A DNA stretch of 64,000 bases. Origin: an uncultured Oscillospiraceae bacterium (GTDB taxonomy: Bacteria; Bacillota; Clostridia; Oscillospirales; Oscillospiraceae). The notes below the pieces were generated by a model. That model saw only the letters and a list, made by a program, of their open reading frames with translations. It was not told the origin of the DNA and made no database searches. The translations under genes were made by a program, and so were the position numbers. The DNA is taken from assembly GCA_934623575.1 (NCBI GenBank), contig CAKTVL010000007.1:1-64000 (forward strand), in the 5' to 3' direction. Positions 9,117 to 18,800 of this stretch are shown here, in pieces. How positions within the stretch are numbered: the stretch's first letter is position 1; each line of letters starts with the position of its first letter.

Positions 9117-10010
9117 TTATTTCATGTGTACGTCCATCTGAGGGAAGGGGCACTCCACACCCAGACGGCGGAAGCCCAGCAGCAGCTCACGGTTCAGGGC
9201 GCGGGCGCCGGCGTAGATGTTCTTCTCCGCCACCTTCACCCAGAAGCGCAGGACGATGCCGGAGGCGTCCAGCGTCTGGACGCCCAGGTACTGGGGCGTA
9301 TCCAGCATCACGTCGCCCCGGGCGCGGAAAATCTCCTCCAGCAGGGCGGGCAGCTGCGCCTCCAGCTTCTCCAGGTCCGTCTCATAGGGGATGGAGATAT
9401 CGCTGACAGACCAGGAGTTGTTATCGGAACGGTTAAGGATATTCTTCATCTCCGAGTTGTTGATGATCTTCACATTGCCGCCGCCGTCGGTGATGGAGGT
9501 GGTGCGGATTCCGATCTTGGTGACCACGCCCCGGAAACCGTTGACCTCCACGATGTCGCCCACATTGTACTGGTTCTCCAGCAGCATGAAGGCGCCGATG
9601 ACCACGTCAGCGATGAGACTCTCGGCGCTGAAGCCGACCACCAGGGCCAGCACGCCGACGCTGGCGATGATGGTGCCCACGTTAACGCCCAGCAGGGACA
9701 GACTCTGGCAGACGATGATGATGCCGGCCACATATTTGACCAGGCTGCTCAGCAGCGACAGCACAGACCCGCCGCGGTGGGTGCGGGGCTTGATACCGTG
9801 CAGAATGAAGATGACCAGGTTGGACACCAGCAGCACCAGCAGGACCATGACAGCCAGCTTCAGCAGGGCGGTGAGCTTCAGAGAAAAAACAGCCTTCAGC
9901 TCCGTGAAGTCAACGATGTCGGTGAAATAGCCCAGAGCCACCACCGCCGCGAGAAGCAGCAGGTAGACAAGCATACGCACAGGCGACTTTTTTGTATTAT
10001 CAGATCTCAT
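9117..10010 (-). CDS. mscS: Small-conductance mechanosensitive channel (MscS family)
   Basis: 297 aa with three N-terminal membrane helices. The pore-helix region (VGTIIASVGVLALVVGFSAESLIADVVIG) is followed by the beta domain signature VGDIVEVNGFRGVVTKIGIRTTSI and a C-terminal mixed domain, all standard for MscS/YggB. It releases solutes on hypo-osmotic shock. The ATG has GGGGAGG upstream, and a promoter lies at 10047-10075. It heads a two-gene unit with the InlB-like membrane protein. Confidence 0.93.
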   Translation of the reverse strand: MRSDNTKKSPVRMLVYLLLLAAVVALGYFTDIVDFTELKAVFSLKLTALLKLAVMVLLVLLVSNLVIFILHGIKPRTHRGGSVLSLLSSLVKYVAGIIIVCQSLSLLGVNVGTIIASVGVLALVVGFSAESLIADVVIGAFMLLENQYNVGDIVEVNGFRGVVTKIGIRTTSITDGGGNVKIINNSEMKNILNRSDNNSWSVSDISIPYETDLEKLEAQLPALLEEIFRARGDVMLDTPQYLGVQTLDASGIVLRFWVKVAEKNIYAGARALNRELLLGFRRLGVECPFPQMDVHMK

Positions 10011-10046
10011 ATTAAGTGACCTCCCCTTTTCATTTGTGTCGATGAT

Positions 10047-10075
10047 ATTTTACCAAAAAGTGACAAAAGGTGCAA
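10047..10075 (-). promoter_or_regulatory. Promoter of mscS
   Basis: Minus strand TTGCAC (10070-10075), 17-base spacer, TAAAAT (10047-10052). Confidence 0.7.
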
Positions 10076-10188
10076 CGAAATACCGGCTGTGTCCACTGGC
10101 GGAAAGCGGAAATGCGCCGCAAAATGCGTGAAGAACAGCAGCGCGGTACCGGGAATGACCGGTGGACGGATTTTTTATAAAAGAGCTC

Positions 10189-10217
10189 TTGACAATGGCG
10201 CCGCAAGGTATTATAAT
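10189..10217 (+). promoter_or_regulatory. Consensus promoter of the second MATE gene
   Basis: TTGACA (10189-10194), 17-base spacer, TATAAT (10212-10217): a full consensus housekeeping promoter, which is rare in front of an exporter unless a repressor or leader limits it. Confidence 0.9.
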
Positions 10218-10302
10218 CGGCGCTCTGAGAGAGATAATTGTCTATACTACACAAAAGAAGGGAGCGATTTCTGTGAAAACAGCACATAAAAGAAGGGAGC
10301 CC

Positions 10303-11730
10303 ATGGATCTGACCCAGGGGAAGTGCTGGCGGGTGATCCTGCTGTTTTCCCTGCCGGTGATCCTGTCCTACCTTTTGCAGCAGGTGTACTCCATCAGCGA
10401 CGCGGCCATTGTGGGCCAGACGCTGACCGCCGCGGAGGTGGCCGGCGTCAACGACACCACGTCGCTGGTGTTCATCTTTTTGCAGTTTGCCTTCGGCGTC
10501 AGCGCCGGCTTCTGCGTTATCACCTCGTACTATGTGGGCATGCACGACGAGCGGGGCGTGCGCCGCTCCCTGGCCACCCAGATCCTGCTGTCCGGGGCGC
10601 TGACGGTGGTGCTGACGGCGCTGGCCCTGGCGCTGCTGGACCCCATGCTGGCCTGGATCAACGTGACGCCGGACAACCACGAGGTCTATACCGCCGCGCG
10701 CACCTACTGCGCCATCATCTTCGCGGGCATCGGCGCGCAGCAGTTCTACAACTTTATCTGCTCCTTCCTGCGGGCCATGGGAGACTCAGTGACGCCGCTG
10801 GTGTTCCTGCTGTTCTCCACGGCGCTGAACGTGGGGCTGGACCTGCTGTTCATCCTGTCCTTCCGCTGGGGTGTGGCCGGGGCGGCCTTTGCTACCGTGC
10901 TGGCCCAGCTGATCAGCACCATCGGCTGCTTTGTCTACGCCTTTATCCGCTATCCGGTGCTGCGGCTGCATAAGGAGGACTGGCGCATCACCCTGATGGA
11001 CGCCAAGCGGCACCTGGTCCGGGGCATCCCCCTGGGGCTGCAGTTCTCCGTGCTGGCCATCGGCATCATCGTGATGCAGGGCGGCGTGGTGCAGTTCGAC
11101 ATGCGGGACGGCGCCATGGTCAGCAACGCGGCCCAGAACGGCTTCGGCGCGGCCAACAAGCTGAACAGCCTGCTGATGACGCCCATGAACGCCTTCGGCG
11201 GGGCGCTGACCAGCTTCACCGCCCAGAATCTGGGCGCCGGACACTACGACCGCATCAAGCGCGGCGCGCTGCAGTCGCTGCTGATCGTGACCCTGCTGGC
11301 GGTGGGGGCGGTGGGCATCGGCTTGCTGACCATGCAGAACGACTTCTTCTACCATGTGTTCCTCAGCGCCGACAAGGTGACGCCGGAGGCCGTGCGGTTC
11401 GGCAATTCGCTGCTGCATGTGGACTTTGCCATGTATCTGTTCCTGGGCTTTATCTTCGTGGTGCGCAACTGCGTGCAGGGCATCGGGCGCAGCGGCTTCG
11501 TGCTGGGCGCGGGCGCGGCGGAGCTGGTGGCCCGCATCGCCGTGTGTCTGCTGCTGCCGCCGCTGATCGCCGGCGGCGCGGTCAGCGCCGATGCGCCGCC
11601 CATGGCCTTCTACGCCCTGTGCGCGGCGGACCCCATGGCCTGGATGGCGGCGGACGCGGTGCTGTGCATCCCCTTTTTCCGCAATATCATCAAGAGCGAC
11701 TATCGCTATATGCGGCGCAGCCGGGCGTGA
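10303..11730 (+). CDS. MATE family efflux transporter (second copy)
   Basis: 475 aa from the ATG at 10303 (AAGGGAG 5 bases upstream), starting MDLTQGKCWRVILLFSLPVILSYL as usual for the family. A GTG at 10273, in the same frame with its own GAAGGGAG, would add 10 residues and cannot be excluded. Twelve membrane helices in two repeats are expected. The protein is only distantly similar to the MATE protein at 512-1915, so the pair is not a recent duplication. The substrate is unknown. The gene stands alone between a consensus promoter and a strong terminator. Confidence 0.92.
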   Translation: MDLTQGKCWRVILLFSLPVILSYLLQQVYSISDAAIVGQTLTAAEVAGVNDTTSLVFIFLQFAFGVSAGFCVITSYYVGMHDERGVRRSLATQILLSGALTVVLTALALALLDPMLAWINVTPDNHEVYTAARTYCAIIFAGIGAQQFYNFICSFLRAMGDSVTPLVFLLFSTALNVGLDLLFILSFRWGVAGAAFATVLAQLISTIGCFVYAFIRYPVLRLHKEDWRITLMDAKRHLVRGIPLGLQFSVLAIGIIVMQGGVVQFDMRDGAMVSNAAQNGFGAANKLNSLLMTPMNAFGGALTSFTAQNLGAGHYDRIKRGALQSLLIVTLLAVGAVGIGLLTMQNDFFYHVFLSADKVTPEAVRFGNSLLHVDFAMYLFLGFIFVVRNCVQGIGRSGFVLGAGAAELVARIAVCLLLPPLIAGGAVSADAPPMAFYALCAADPMAWMAADAVLCIPFFRNIIKSDYRYMRRSRA

Positions 11731-11749
11731 GCACCGGGCGCGGCCGCTG

Positions 11750-11786
11750 TGCAGTCTCCCGGCGCGGTGCGCCGGGAGACTGTTTC
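11750..11786 (+). terminator. Terminator of the second MATE gene
   Basis: Fourteen-pair stem CAGTCTCCCGGCGC and its inverted copy with a GGT loop, followed by TTTC. The following 200 bases to 11994 are AT-richer leader sequence with a possible -35 TTGACA at 11891 but no convincing -10. Confidence 0.75.
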
Positions 11787-11994
11787 GTTTGAGGAAAATC
11801 ACGAAAAAGAAGCGGTGATTTTTGGCTGAAACAGCGGCTCTGCGCGCACCTCCGAGAATTTCTTTTTATGAAAGTAATTATATTGCAGTGTTGACATTTG
11901 ACGCTTTTTGTGTCATTCTTGAAAATGATATATGTAAACGTCTGCGTCCGCGGGACGTATGTGCGCGGGGTGCAGACGGAAGGAGGAGATCTGT

Positions 11995-13830
11995 TTGAGC
12001 AGACTTGACATCAAAAGCCCCAGCCGCGCCCAAACGGTGGTGGATAACCTCTACCGCGACGTGGAGCGCCGCATCGCCGCCAGCCCGCCGGGCCTCTGTC
12101 CGGTGGATATGTCCCTGTCGTTTTTGCAGCTGTGCCACGCCCAGTCCTGCGGCAAGTGCGTGCCCTGCCGCATCGGTCTGGGGCAGCTGAGCAAGCTGAT
12201 CGCCACGGTGCTGGACGGCACCGCCGACATGAGCACGCTGGCCATTATCGAAAAAACCGCCCGCACGGTGGTGAACACCGCTGACTGCGCCATCGGGCGC
12301 GACGCCGCCCGGCTGGTGCTGGACGGTCTGGAGGGCTTCCGGGACGACTACGAGGAGCACATCCTGCACCACCGCTGTCTGGCGGGCTTGCAGCTGCCGG
12401 TGCCCTGCGTGGCGCTCTGTCCCGCCGGCGTGGACGTGCCCGGCTACATGGCGCTGGTGGGGGAGGGGCGCTGCGCCGACGCGGTGCGCCTGATCCGCAA
12501 GGACAACCCCTTCCCGGTGTCCTGCGCCTATATCTGCGAGCACCCCTGCGAGGCGCGCTGCCGCCGGAATATGATCGACGACGCCATCAACATCCGCGGC
12601 CTGAAGCGCTTCGCCGTGGACAACGCCGGCGATGTGCCCCAACCCGCCTGTGCACCGTCCACCGGCAAGAAGGTGGCGGTCATCGGCGGCGGCCCCAGCG
12701 GGCTCAGCTGCGCCTACTATCTGGCGCTGATGGGACACAAGGTCACGGTGTACGAGGAGCGCAGCAAGCTGGGCGGTATGCTGCGCTACGGCATTCCCAA
12801 CTACCGCTTCCCCCGGCACCTGCTGGACGCGGAGATCGAGTCCATCCTGTCCCTGGGTATCGAGGCGCACACGGGCATCACCGTGGGCGTGGATATCTGG
12901 GTGCAGGAGCTGCAGAAGGAGTATGACTGCCTGTATATCGCCATCGGCGCCCATCAGGACAAGAAGGTGGGCATCCCCGGCGAGGACAGCAGGAACGTCA
13001 TGTCCGCCGTGGAGATGCTGCGCTCCATCGGCGACGATGTGATGCCGGACTTCACCGGCAAGCGGGTGGTGGTCATCGGCGGCGGCAACGTGGCCATGGA
13101 CGTGACCCGCAGTTCCATCCGTCTGGGCGCGGAGAAGGTGACGTGCGTCTACCGCCGCCGCGTGGAGGACATGACGGCGCTGCCAGACGAGGTCACCGGC
13201 GCTATGGCCGAGGGCGCGGAGATCGCCGCGCTGATGGCACCCGTCCGCATCGAGGCGGACGAGGACGGCAGTGCCGCGGCGCTGTGGGTGCAGCCCCAGA
13301 TCATCGGCGAGGCCGATAAATCCGGTCGTCCCCGTCCCAACAAGGCCGACCTGCCGGAGGTGCGCATTCCGGCGGACATCATCGTGGTGGCTATCGGTCA
13401 GGGCATCGAGATCCAGGGCTTCGAGCAGGCGGGCGTGCCCATCAAGCGGGGCACCTTCGTGGCCGGCCTGTCCGGACAGGTGGGCGACATGGACAACCTG
13501 TTCGCCGGCGGCGACTGCGTCACCGGCCCGGCCACCGCTATCCGTGCCATCGCCGCCGGCAAGGTGGCGGCGGCCAATATTGACGAGCATCTGGGCTTCC
13601 ACCACGAGATCAAGGTGGACGTGGACATTCCCGGTCCGCGGCTGAACAACCGCGCGCCCCACGGCCGCATCAACACCACGGAGCGGGAGGCCTGCCAGCG
13701 CCGCTGCGACTTTGAGGACATCGAGTGCGGCCTTACCGAGGAGGGCGCCCGCACCGAGGCGTCCCGCTGCCTGCGCTGCGACCACTACGGCTACGGCATA
13801 TTCCGGGGAGGGAGGAACGAAAAATGGTAA
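11995..13830 (+). CDS. NuoF-type FeS domain fused to GltD/NfnB-like FAD oxidoreductase
   Basis: 611 aa from a TTG start with AGGAGG exactly 8 bases upstream; an ATG at 11959 has no ribosome site. Residues 1-125 match the C-terminal [4Fe-4S] domain of NuoF (SCGKCVPC around 54-61, later ADCAIG) but lack its FMN/NADH domain. The rest is a glutamate-synthase-small-subunit-like protein: cysteine-rich CPAGVDVPGY and CEHPCEARC clusters, FAD motif GGGPSGLSCAYYLAL near 229, NAD(P)H motif GGGNVAMDVTR near 362, GGDCVTGP near 505. It should pass electrons between NAD(P)H and the hydrogenase. The stop overlaps the hydA start by 7 bases. Confidence 0.88.
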   Translation: MSRLDIKSPSRAQTVVDNLYRDVERRIAASPPGLCPVDMSLSFLQLCHAQSCGKCVPCRIGLGQLSKLIATVLDGTADMSTLAIIEKTARTVVNTADCAIGRDAARLVLDGLEGFRDDYEEHILHHRCLAGLQLPVPCVALCPAGVDVPGYMALVGEGRCADAVRLIRKDNPFPVSCAYICEHPCEARCRRNMIDDAINIRGLKRFAVDNAGDVPQPACAPSTGKKVAVIGGGPSGLSCAYYLALMGHKVTVYEERSKLGGMLRYGIPNYRFPRHLLDAEIESILSLGIEAHTGITVGVDIWVQELQKEYDCLYIAIGAHQDKKVGIPGEDSRNVMSAVEMLRSIGDDVMPDFTGKRVVVIGGGNVAMDVTRSSIRLGAEKVTCVYRRRVEDMTALPDEVTGAMAEGAEIAALMAPVRIEADEDGSAAALWVQPQIIGEADKSGRPRPNKADLPEVRIPADIIVVAIGQGIEIQGFEQAGVPIKRGTFVAGLSGQVGDMDNLFAGGDCVTGPATAIRAIAAGKVAAANIDEHLGFHHEIKVDVDIPGPRLNNRAPHGRINTTEREACQRRCDFEDIECGLTEEGARTEASRCLRCDHYGYGIFRGGRNEKW

Positions 13831-15560
13831 CACTGACCATCGACGGCCGCACCGTGACGGTGCCGGAGGGCACCACCATTCTGGAGGCCGCCCAGACGCT
13901 GCGCATCAGCATCCCCACCCTGTGCTATCTGAAGGACATCAACGAGATCGGCGCCTGCCGCATCTGCATGGTGGAGGTGGAGGGTTACGCCCGGCTGGTG
14001 CCCTCCTGCGACAGCGCCGTCACCGAGGGCATGGTGGTCTACACCAGCTCGCCCCGGGTGCGGGAGGCCCGCCGCGTGAATCTGCGGCTGCTGCTGAGCC
14101 AGCACGAGACGAAATGCACCAAGTGTACCCGCAGCGGCAACTGCAAGCTGCAGCAGCTGACCAACGACTATAACCTGCTGGGCGACCACTACATCGACGA
14201 CCTGAAGAACATCCCCACGGACTACTCCAACCCGGTGGTGCGCATCGAGAACCGCTGCGTCAAGTGCATGCGGTGCATCCAGGTGTGCGAAAAGATCCAG
14301 GGTATGGGGATATGGGACCTGATGGGCACCGGCACCCATACCACCGTGGGCGTGGCCCATACCCGCACCCTGGGCGAGAGCGACTGCACCTTCTGCGGCC
14401 AGTGCATCACTCACTGTCCTGTGGGCGGCCTGCAGGAGCACGACGACACCGGCCGGGTGTTTGACGCCCTGGCGGACAAGGACCGCATCACCGTGGTGCA
14501 GGTGGCGCCGGCGGTGCGGGCGGCCTGGGCGGAGTACTACCACCTGGACCCCAAGTTCGCCACGGCGGAGCGCATGGTCACCGCGCTGAAGACCATGGGC
14601 TTCGACTATGTGTTCGACACCGATTTTGCCGCCGACCTGACCATCATGGAGGAGGGCAGCGAGTTTATCGAGCGGTTCACCCACCGCAACAAGTACCACT
14701 GGCCCATGTTCACCAGCTGCTGTCCCGGCTGGGTGCGGTTCCTGAAGGGCCAGTTCCCCGCCTATGTGGAGAATCTGTCCACGGCCAAGAGCCCCCAGCA
14801 GATGTTCGGCGCGGTGGCCAAGACCTACTTCGCCCAGAAGCTGGGCGTGGACCCCCAAAAGCTCTACGTGGTGTCCATCATGCCCTGCACCGCCAAAAAG
14901 GCGGAGTGCGCCCTGCCCACCATGCGCGACGAGCAGGGCGTCCCGGACGTGGACGTGGTGCTGACCACCCGGGAGATCGTCCGCATGCTTCGCGGCGAGC
15001 AGATCAACCCCGCCGTGCTGCCGGAGACGCCCTTCGACAGCCCGCTGGGCACCGGTACCGGCGCGGCGGTGGTGTTCGGGGCCACCGGCGGCGTTATGGA
15101 CGCCGCCCTGCGCAGCGCCTATTATCTCATCACCGGCCGAGAACCGGACGCCGACGCCTTCTCCGCCGTGCGCGGCATGGACGGCTGGAAGGAGGCTGTG
15201 TTCTCCATCCCCGGCGCCGGTGACGTGCGTGTGGCGGTGGTCAGCGGCCTGGGCAACACCCGCAGGCTGATGCACGCCATCGACGAGGGCAGCGTGGACT
15301 ACGACTTTGTGGAGGTCATGGCCTGTCCCGGCGGCTGCGCCGGCGGCGGCGGTCAGCCCATCCATGACGGGCAGGAGATGGCCGCCTACCGCGGCGACAT
15401 CCTGTGGAACCTGGACAAGAACACGGCCGTGCGCTACTCCCACCGGAACGCAGACGTGCAGGCTCTGTACCGGGAGTTCCTGAAGGCGCCGCTCAGTGAG
15501 CGGTCCCACCATCTGCTGCACACCGACCACAACGGCTGGAAGATGCCCCGGGAGAAATAA
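13824..15560 (+). CDS. hydA: [FeFe] hydrogenase, group A, large subunit
   Basis: 578 aa. N-terminal [2Fe-2S] domain (C34, C45, C48 and one more near 60), a His-ligated [4Fe-4S] segment (HETKCTKCTRSGNC), two ferredoxin clusters (CVKCMRCIQVC, CTFCGQCITHC), then the H-cluster domain with L1 TSCCPGW (C299/C300), L2 MPCTAKKAE (C355) and L3 ACPGGCAGGGGQP (C501, C505). All cluster ligands are intact, so it should be active in H2 production or uptake. Pairing with a GltD-like partner resembles group A2 in hydrogenase classifications, whose role is not settled. No maturases HydEFG are in the window. Confidence 0.95.
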   Translation: MVTLTIDGRTVTVPEGTTILEAAQTLRISIPTLCYLKDINEIGACRICMVEVEGYARLVPSCDSAVTEGMVVYTSSPRVREARRVNLRLLLSQHETKCTKCTRSGNCKLQQLTNDYNLLGDHYIDDLKNIPTDYSNPVVRIENRCVKCMRCIQVCEKIQGMGIWDLMGTGTHTTVGVAHTRTLGESDCTFCGQCITHCPVGGLQEHDDTGRVFDALADKDRITVVQVAPAVRAAWAEYYHLDPKFATAERMVTALKTMGFDYVFDTDFAADLTIMEEGSEFIERFTHRNKYHWPMFTSCCPGWVRFLKGQFPAYVENLSTAKSPQQMFGAVAKTYFAQKLGVDPQKLYVVSIMPCTAKKAECALPTMRDEQGVPDVDVVLTTREIVRMLRGEQINPAVLPETPFDSPLGTGTGAAVVFGATGGVMDAALRSAYYLITGREPDADAFSAVRGMDGWKEAVFSIPGAGDVRVAVVSGLGNTRRLMHAIDEGSVDYDFVEVMACPGGCAGGGGQPIHDGQEMAAYRGDILWNLDKNTAVRYSHRNADVQALYREFLKAPLSERSHHLLHTDHNGWKMPREK

Positions 15561-15561
15561 G

Positions 15562-15600
15562 CAAAAAAAGAACACCCCTGCGGGGGTGTTCTTTTTTTGC
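15562..15600. terminator. Bidirectional terminator, hydA / udg
   Basis: AAAAAAAGAACACCCC and its inverted copy around a short loop, with T tracts on both strands. It separates convergent genes. Confidence 0.9.
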
Positions 15601-16176
15601 TCAGAAATCCAGCTCCGTGCGGGTGCAGATCTCCTTGATCTTGGCCTGCAGGCGCTTCAGATCCTCGAAGGTCTCCGGCTTCTTCCGGGGGTCGCGGAGC
15701 AGCGCCGCCGGGTGGTACAGGGCCATCATCAAACAGCCGTCCTTCTCGAAGAACTGCCCGTGCTCCTGGGTGATTTTGAAATCCGGGCGGATGATCTCCA
15801 TGGCGCTGATGCGGCCCAGACAGACGATGATCTTGGGCTTCATCAGCGCCCGCTGGCGCTGCAGATAGCCCTTGCAGGCGTCCTTCTCGGTGTTCATGGG
15901 GTCCCGGTTCTCCGGCGGACGGCACTTGACGGAGTTGGTGATATACAGGCGGCTGCGGTCCAGGCCGATCATCTTCAGCATGTCGTCCAGCAGCTTGCCG
16001 CCGCGGCCCACAAAGGGCTCGCCCAGCTTGTCCTCGTTGGCGCCGGGGGCCTCGCCGATGATCATGATCTCCGCGTCCTCCCGGCCCACGCCGAAGACCA
16101 CGTTGGTGCGTTTTTCCGCCAGGGTACAGGCATGGCAGTGCAGGCACTCCTGCCGCAGGGCTTCCCACTCGGTCAT
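15601..16176 (-). CDS. Uracil-DNA glycosylase, family 4 ([4Fe-4S])
   Basis: 191 aa. The start [14 protein letters not shown] is chosen because AAAAGGAG lies upstream at 16183-16190. [20 protein letters not shown] is the family 4 active-site motif, and cysteines in CLHCHAC, SVKC and DACKGYL are placed as the cluster ligands. The C-terminal [11 protein letters not shown] holds the minor-groove His motif. It removes uracil from DNA as the first step of base excision repair. It lies 38 bases downstream of the lipase gene and is probably cotranscribed with it. Confidence 0.95.
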   Translation of the reverse strand: MTEWEALRQECLHCHACTLAEKRTNVVFGVGREDAEIMIIGEAPGANEDKLGEPFVGRGGKLLDDMLKMIGLDRSRLYITNSVKCRPPENRDPMNTEKDACKGYLQRQRALMKPKIIVCLGRISAMEIIRPDFKITQEHGQFFEKDGCLMMALYHPAALLRDPRKKPETFEDLKRLQAKIKEICTRTELDF

Positions 16177-16214
16177 AGTCGTTCTCCTTTTGTTCTCTCT
16201 CCGCGAACGCGGGC

Positions 16215-17156
16215 CTATTTCTCCAGCTTGCTCAGCAGCCACGTCTTGATGTCCTTGGTGATGGCCGGGGCATAGGCCTTTTCGTTGAGGATCTCGTGGC
16301 GCAGCCCGGGGTACAGCTTCAGCGTGCAGTCCCGCATGCCGGCGGCCTTGAAGGCGTCGTAGGTCTGGCGCACGCCCTTGCCGCAGCTGCCCACCGGGTC
16401 CTTGTCCCCGGCCACGAACAGCACCGGCATGTCCTTGTCCATCTGCCGCAGGTGGCTCTGCCGCTGGTTGAAGCGGATGCCGTGGAGCATCTGGCGGAAC
16501 AGCTCCACCGTGGCGTCTGCGCCGCAGAGGGGATCGGCGATATAGTCGTCCACGTTGCTCTCGTCGGCGGAGAGCCAGTCCACCTTGGTGCGGTTGGGGG
16601 CGAACAGCTTGTTATAGCTGCCGAAGGCCAGCTCCGTCACCAGGTCGCTGGTGGCGTCCTCGCCGGCCACGGCGGCCACGGCGTTGGCCACCGCCAGCCC
16701 GCCGGTGATGGCCGCACGGGGCTGCCAGCCGGTGCCCATAATGACCGCCGCCCTCACCGTGCCGGGATAGCGGATCAGGTACGTCCGGGTCAGGAACGAG
16801 CCCATGCTGTGGCCCATGATGCACAGGGGCACGTCGGGATAGCGCTGCCGCAGCCGTTGGTGCAGGACGTAGATGTCGTCCACCACGGTGTTCCAGGTGT
16901 TGCCCCGGCCGAAATAGACGGGGGTGTCCCCCTCCGGCAGGGATTTGCCGTGGCCCAGGTGGTCGTGGCCGGCCACCACGATGCCCTGCTCATTCAGTGC
17001 CCGGGCAAAGCCGTCGTACCGGGCGATGTGCTCCGCCACGCCGTGGCAGACCTGCAGCACCGCCCGGACAGGGGCGCCCTCCGGCTCCCACAGCATGCCG
17101 TGGAGCTGGGTGTGGCCGTCGCTGGAGAGAAAGGTGAAGTCGGACAAATTAGTCAT
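16215..17156 (-). CDS. Alpha/beta hydrolase, monoacylglycerol lipase-like
   Basis: 313 aa, cytoplasmic (no signal peptide). The nucleophile elbow is GHSMGSF near residue 116, preceded by [17 protein letters not shown], the serine aminopeptidase S33/Hydrolase_4 signature. Asp and His of the triad are likely in AGDKDPVG and LRHEILNE. The family hydrolyses monoglycerides or lysophospholipids. GAAGGAGC lies upstream of the ATG. It is divergent from glycerol kinase, so the pair could handle lipid-derived glycerol, which is inference from neighbourhood. Confidence 0.88.
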   Translation of the reverse strand: MTNLSDFTFLSSDGHTQLHGMLWEPEGAPVRAVLQVCHGVAEHIARYDGFARALNEQGIVVAGHDHLGHGKSLPEGDTPVYFGRGNTWNTVVDDIYVLHQRLRQRYPDVPLCIMGHSMGSFLTRTYLIRYPGTVRAAVIMGTGWQPRAAITGGLAVANAVAAVAGEDATSDLVTELAFGSYNKLFAPNRTKVDWLSADESNVDDYIADPLCGADATVELFRQMLHGIRFNQRQSHLRQMDKDMPVLFVAGDKDPVGSCGKGVRQTYDAFKAAGMRDCTLKLYPGLRHEILNEKAYAPAITKDIKTWLLSKLEK

Positions 17157-17178
17157 GGTGCATCCGCTCCTTCCGTGA

Positions 17179-17184
17179 TATAAT
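17179..17184 (+). promoter_or_regulatory. Possible -10 box of glpK
   Basis: TATAAT 50 bases upstream of the glpK start, but no recognisable -35 hexamer at the right distance. It may be an activator-dependent promoter. Confidence 0.4.
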
Positions 17185-17238
17185 AGTCAGTACTACATAG
17201 TGTACCACAAAAATACGGAAAAGAAAAGAGGGTCCGCC

Positions 17239-18732
17239 ATGCCGCAGTACATATTGGCCCTGGACCAGGGCACCACCAGCTCCCGGGCCATCGCCTTCGA
17301 CCGTCAGGGGGGCATCGCCGCCCTGTCCCAGCAGCCCCTGCCCCAGCACTATCCCTGCGCGGGGTGGGTGGAGCACGACCCCCTGGAGATATGGGACACC
17401 CAGCGCCGCGCGGCGGCGGAGGTGATCGCCCGGCTGCCGGAGGGCAGCATCGCGGGCATCGGCGTCACCAACCAGCGGGAGACCACCATCCTCTGGGACA
17501 GGGCCACCGGCGAGCCGGTGTACAACGCCATCGTCTGGCAGTGCCGCCGCACGGCGGAGCTGTGCGAGGAGCTGAAGCGCCGGGGGCTGGAGGAGCGCAT
17601 CCGCTCCGCCACCGGCCTGCTGATCGACGCCTATTTCTCCGGCAGCAAGATCCGCTGGATCCTGGACAACGTCCCCGGCGTGCGCCGCCGGGCGGAGCGG
17701 GGCGAGGTGCTGTTCGGCACGGTGGAGAGCTGGCTCATCTGGCGTCTCACCGGGCAGCACGTCACCGACTACGCCAACGCCAGCCGCACCATGCTCTTTG
17801 ACATCCACCGCCTCTGCTGGGACGAGGAGCTGTGCGGCATTCTGGGCGTGCCCACGGCCATGCTGCCCCGGCCGGTGCCCAACAGCCAGGTCTACGGCGC
17901 GGTGCAGCCGGGTATCCCGGGGCTGGAGACGCTGGCGGGCGTGCCGGTGTGCGGCGCCGCCGGCGACCAGCAGTCCGCCCTGTTCGGCCAGACCTGCTTT
18001 GCCCCCGGCGAGGCCAAAAACACCTACGGCACCGGCTGCTTCACCCTGATGAACGTGGGCAGCCGCCCCGTGCGCTCCCGCGCCGGACTGCTGACCTCCG
18101 TGGCCTGGCAGGTGGGGCAGCAGACCACCTACGCCCTGGAGGGCAGCGTGTTCAACGCCGGCAGCACCATCCAGTGGCTGCGGGATGAGCTGGGCATCAT
18201 ATCCTCCGCCCCGGAGATCGACGCCCTGGCCGCCACGGTGCCGGACAGCGGCGGCGTGGTGGTGGTGCCGGCCTTCACCGGCCTGGGCGCGCCCTACTGG
18301 GACATGTACGCCCGGGGCGCCATCCTGGGCATCACCCGGGGCACGGGCCGGGCCCACATCGCCCGGGCGGTGCTCAGCTGCATCGCCGCCCAGGTGACGG
18401 ACCTGATGCTGGCCATGCGCCAGGACGCCGGCTGCGACATCGCCCTGCTGCGGGCGGACGGCGGCGCCAGCGTGTCCGATGTGCTGCTGCAGATGCAGGC
18501 CGACCTGCTGCGCATCCCGGTGGACCGCCCGGAGATGGTGGAGACCACCGCCTTCGGCGCGGCGGCGCTGGCGGGCCTCAGCTGCGGCTTCTGGAAGGAC
18601 CTGGACGAGATCACCGCCCTGCGCCGCAGCCAGCAGGTGTTCCTGCCCCAGCGGCCCCAGGCGGACTGCGACGCCTACTACCGGTTGTGGAAGCGGGCCG
18701 TGGGCCGGGCGGGCGACTGGATCGAGCACTGA
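17239..18732 (+). CDS. glpK: Glycerol kinase
   Basis: 497 aa, the usual length. The N-terminal ALDQGTTSSRAI phosphate loop, GVTNQRETT, the FGGY signatures YGTGCFTLMNVG and LRADGGASVSDVLLQMQADLL, and the ATP site are present. It phosphorylates glycerol to glycerol-3-phosphate with ATP in the cytoplasm. The ATG at 17239 has a weak AGAGGG site, and an upstream ATG at 17200 has none. No glycerol facilitator, GlpD or regulator is adjacent, so it stands alone. Confidence 0.96.
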   Translation: MPQYILALDQGTTSSRAIAFDRQGGIAALSQQPLPQHYPCAGWVEHDPLEIWDTQRRAAAEVIARLPEGSIAGIGVTNQRETTILWDRATGEPVYNAIVWQCRRTAELCEELKRRGLEERIRSATGLLIDAYFSGSKIRWILDNVPGVRRRAERGEVLFGTVESWLIWRLTGQHVTDYANASRTMLFDIHRLCWDEELCGILGVPTAMLPRPVPNSQVYGAVQPGIPGLETLAGVPVCGAAGDQQSALFGQTCFAPGEAKNTYGTGCFTLMNVGSRPVRSRAGLLTSVAWQVGQQTTYALEGSVFNAGSTIQWLRDELGIISSAPEIDALAATVPDSGGVVVVPAFTGLGAPYWDMYARGAILGITRGTGRAHIARAVLSCIAAQVTDLMLAMRQDAGCDIALLRADGGASVSDVLLQMQADLLRIPVDRPEMVETTAFGAAALAGLSCGFWKDLDEITALRRSQQVFLPQRPQADCDAYYRLWKRAVGRAGDWIEH

Positions 18733-18771
18733 GGGACTATTGAACAGTATGTAAATTTCGCCCAATACCGC

Positions 18772-18800
18772 TTGCAACGGCGAAAAAAACGCGCTATACT
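18772..18800 (+). promoter_or_regulatory. Promoter of the zinc-ribbon gene at 18894
   Basis: TTGCAA (18772-18777), 17-base spacer, TATACT (18795-18800). A GC-rich leader of about 90 bases follows. Confidence 0.7.
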
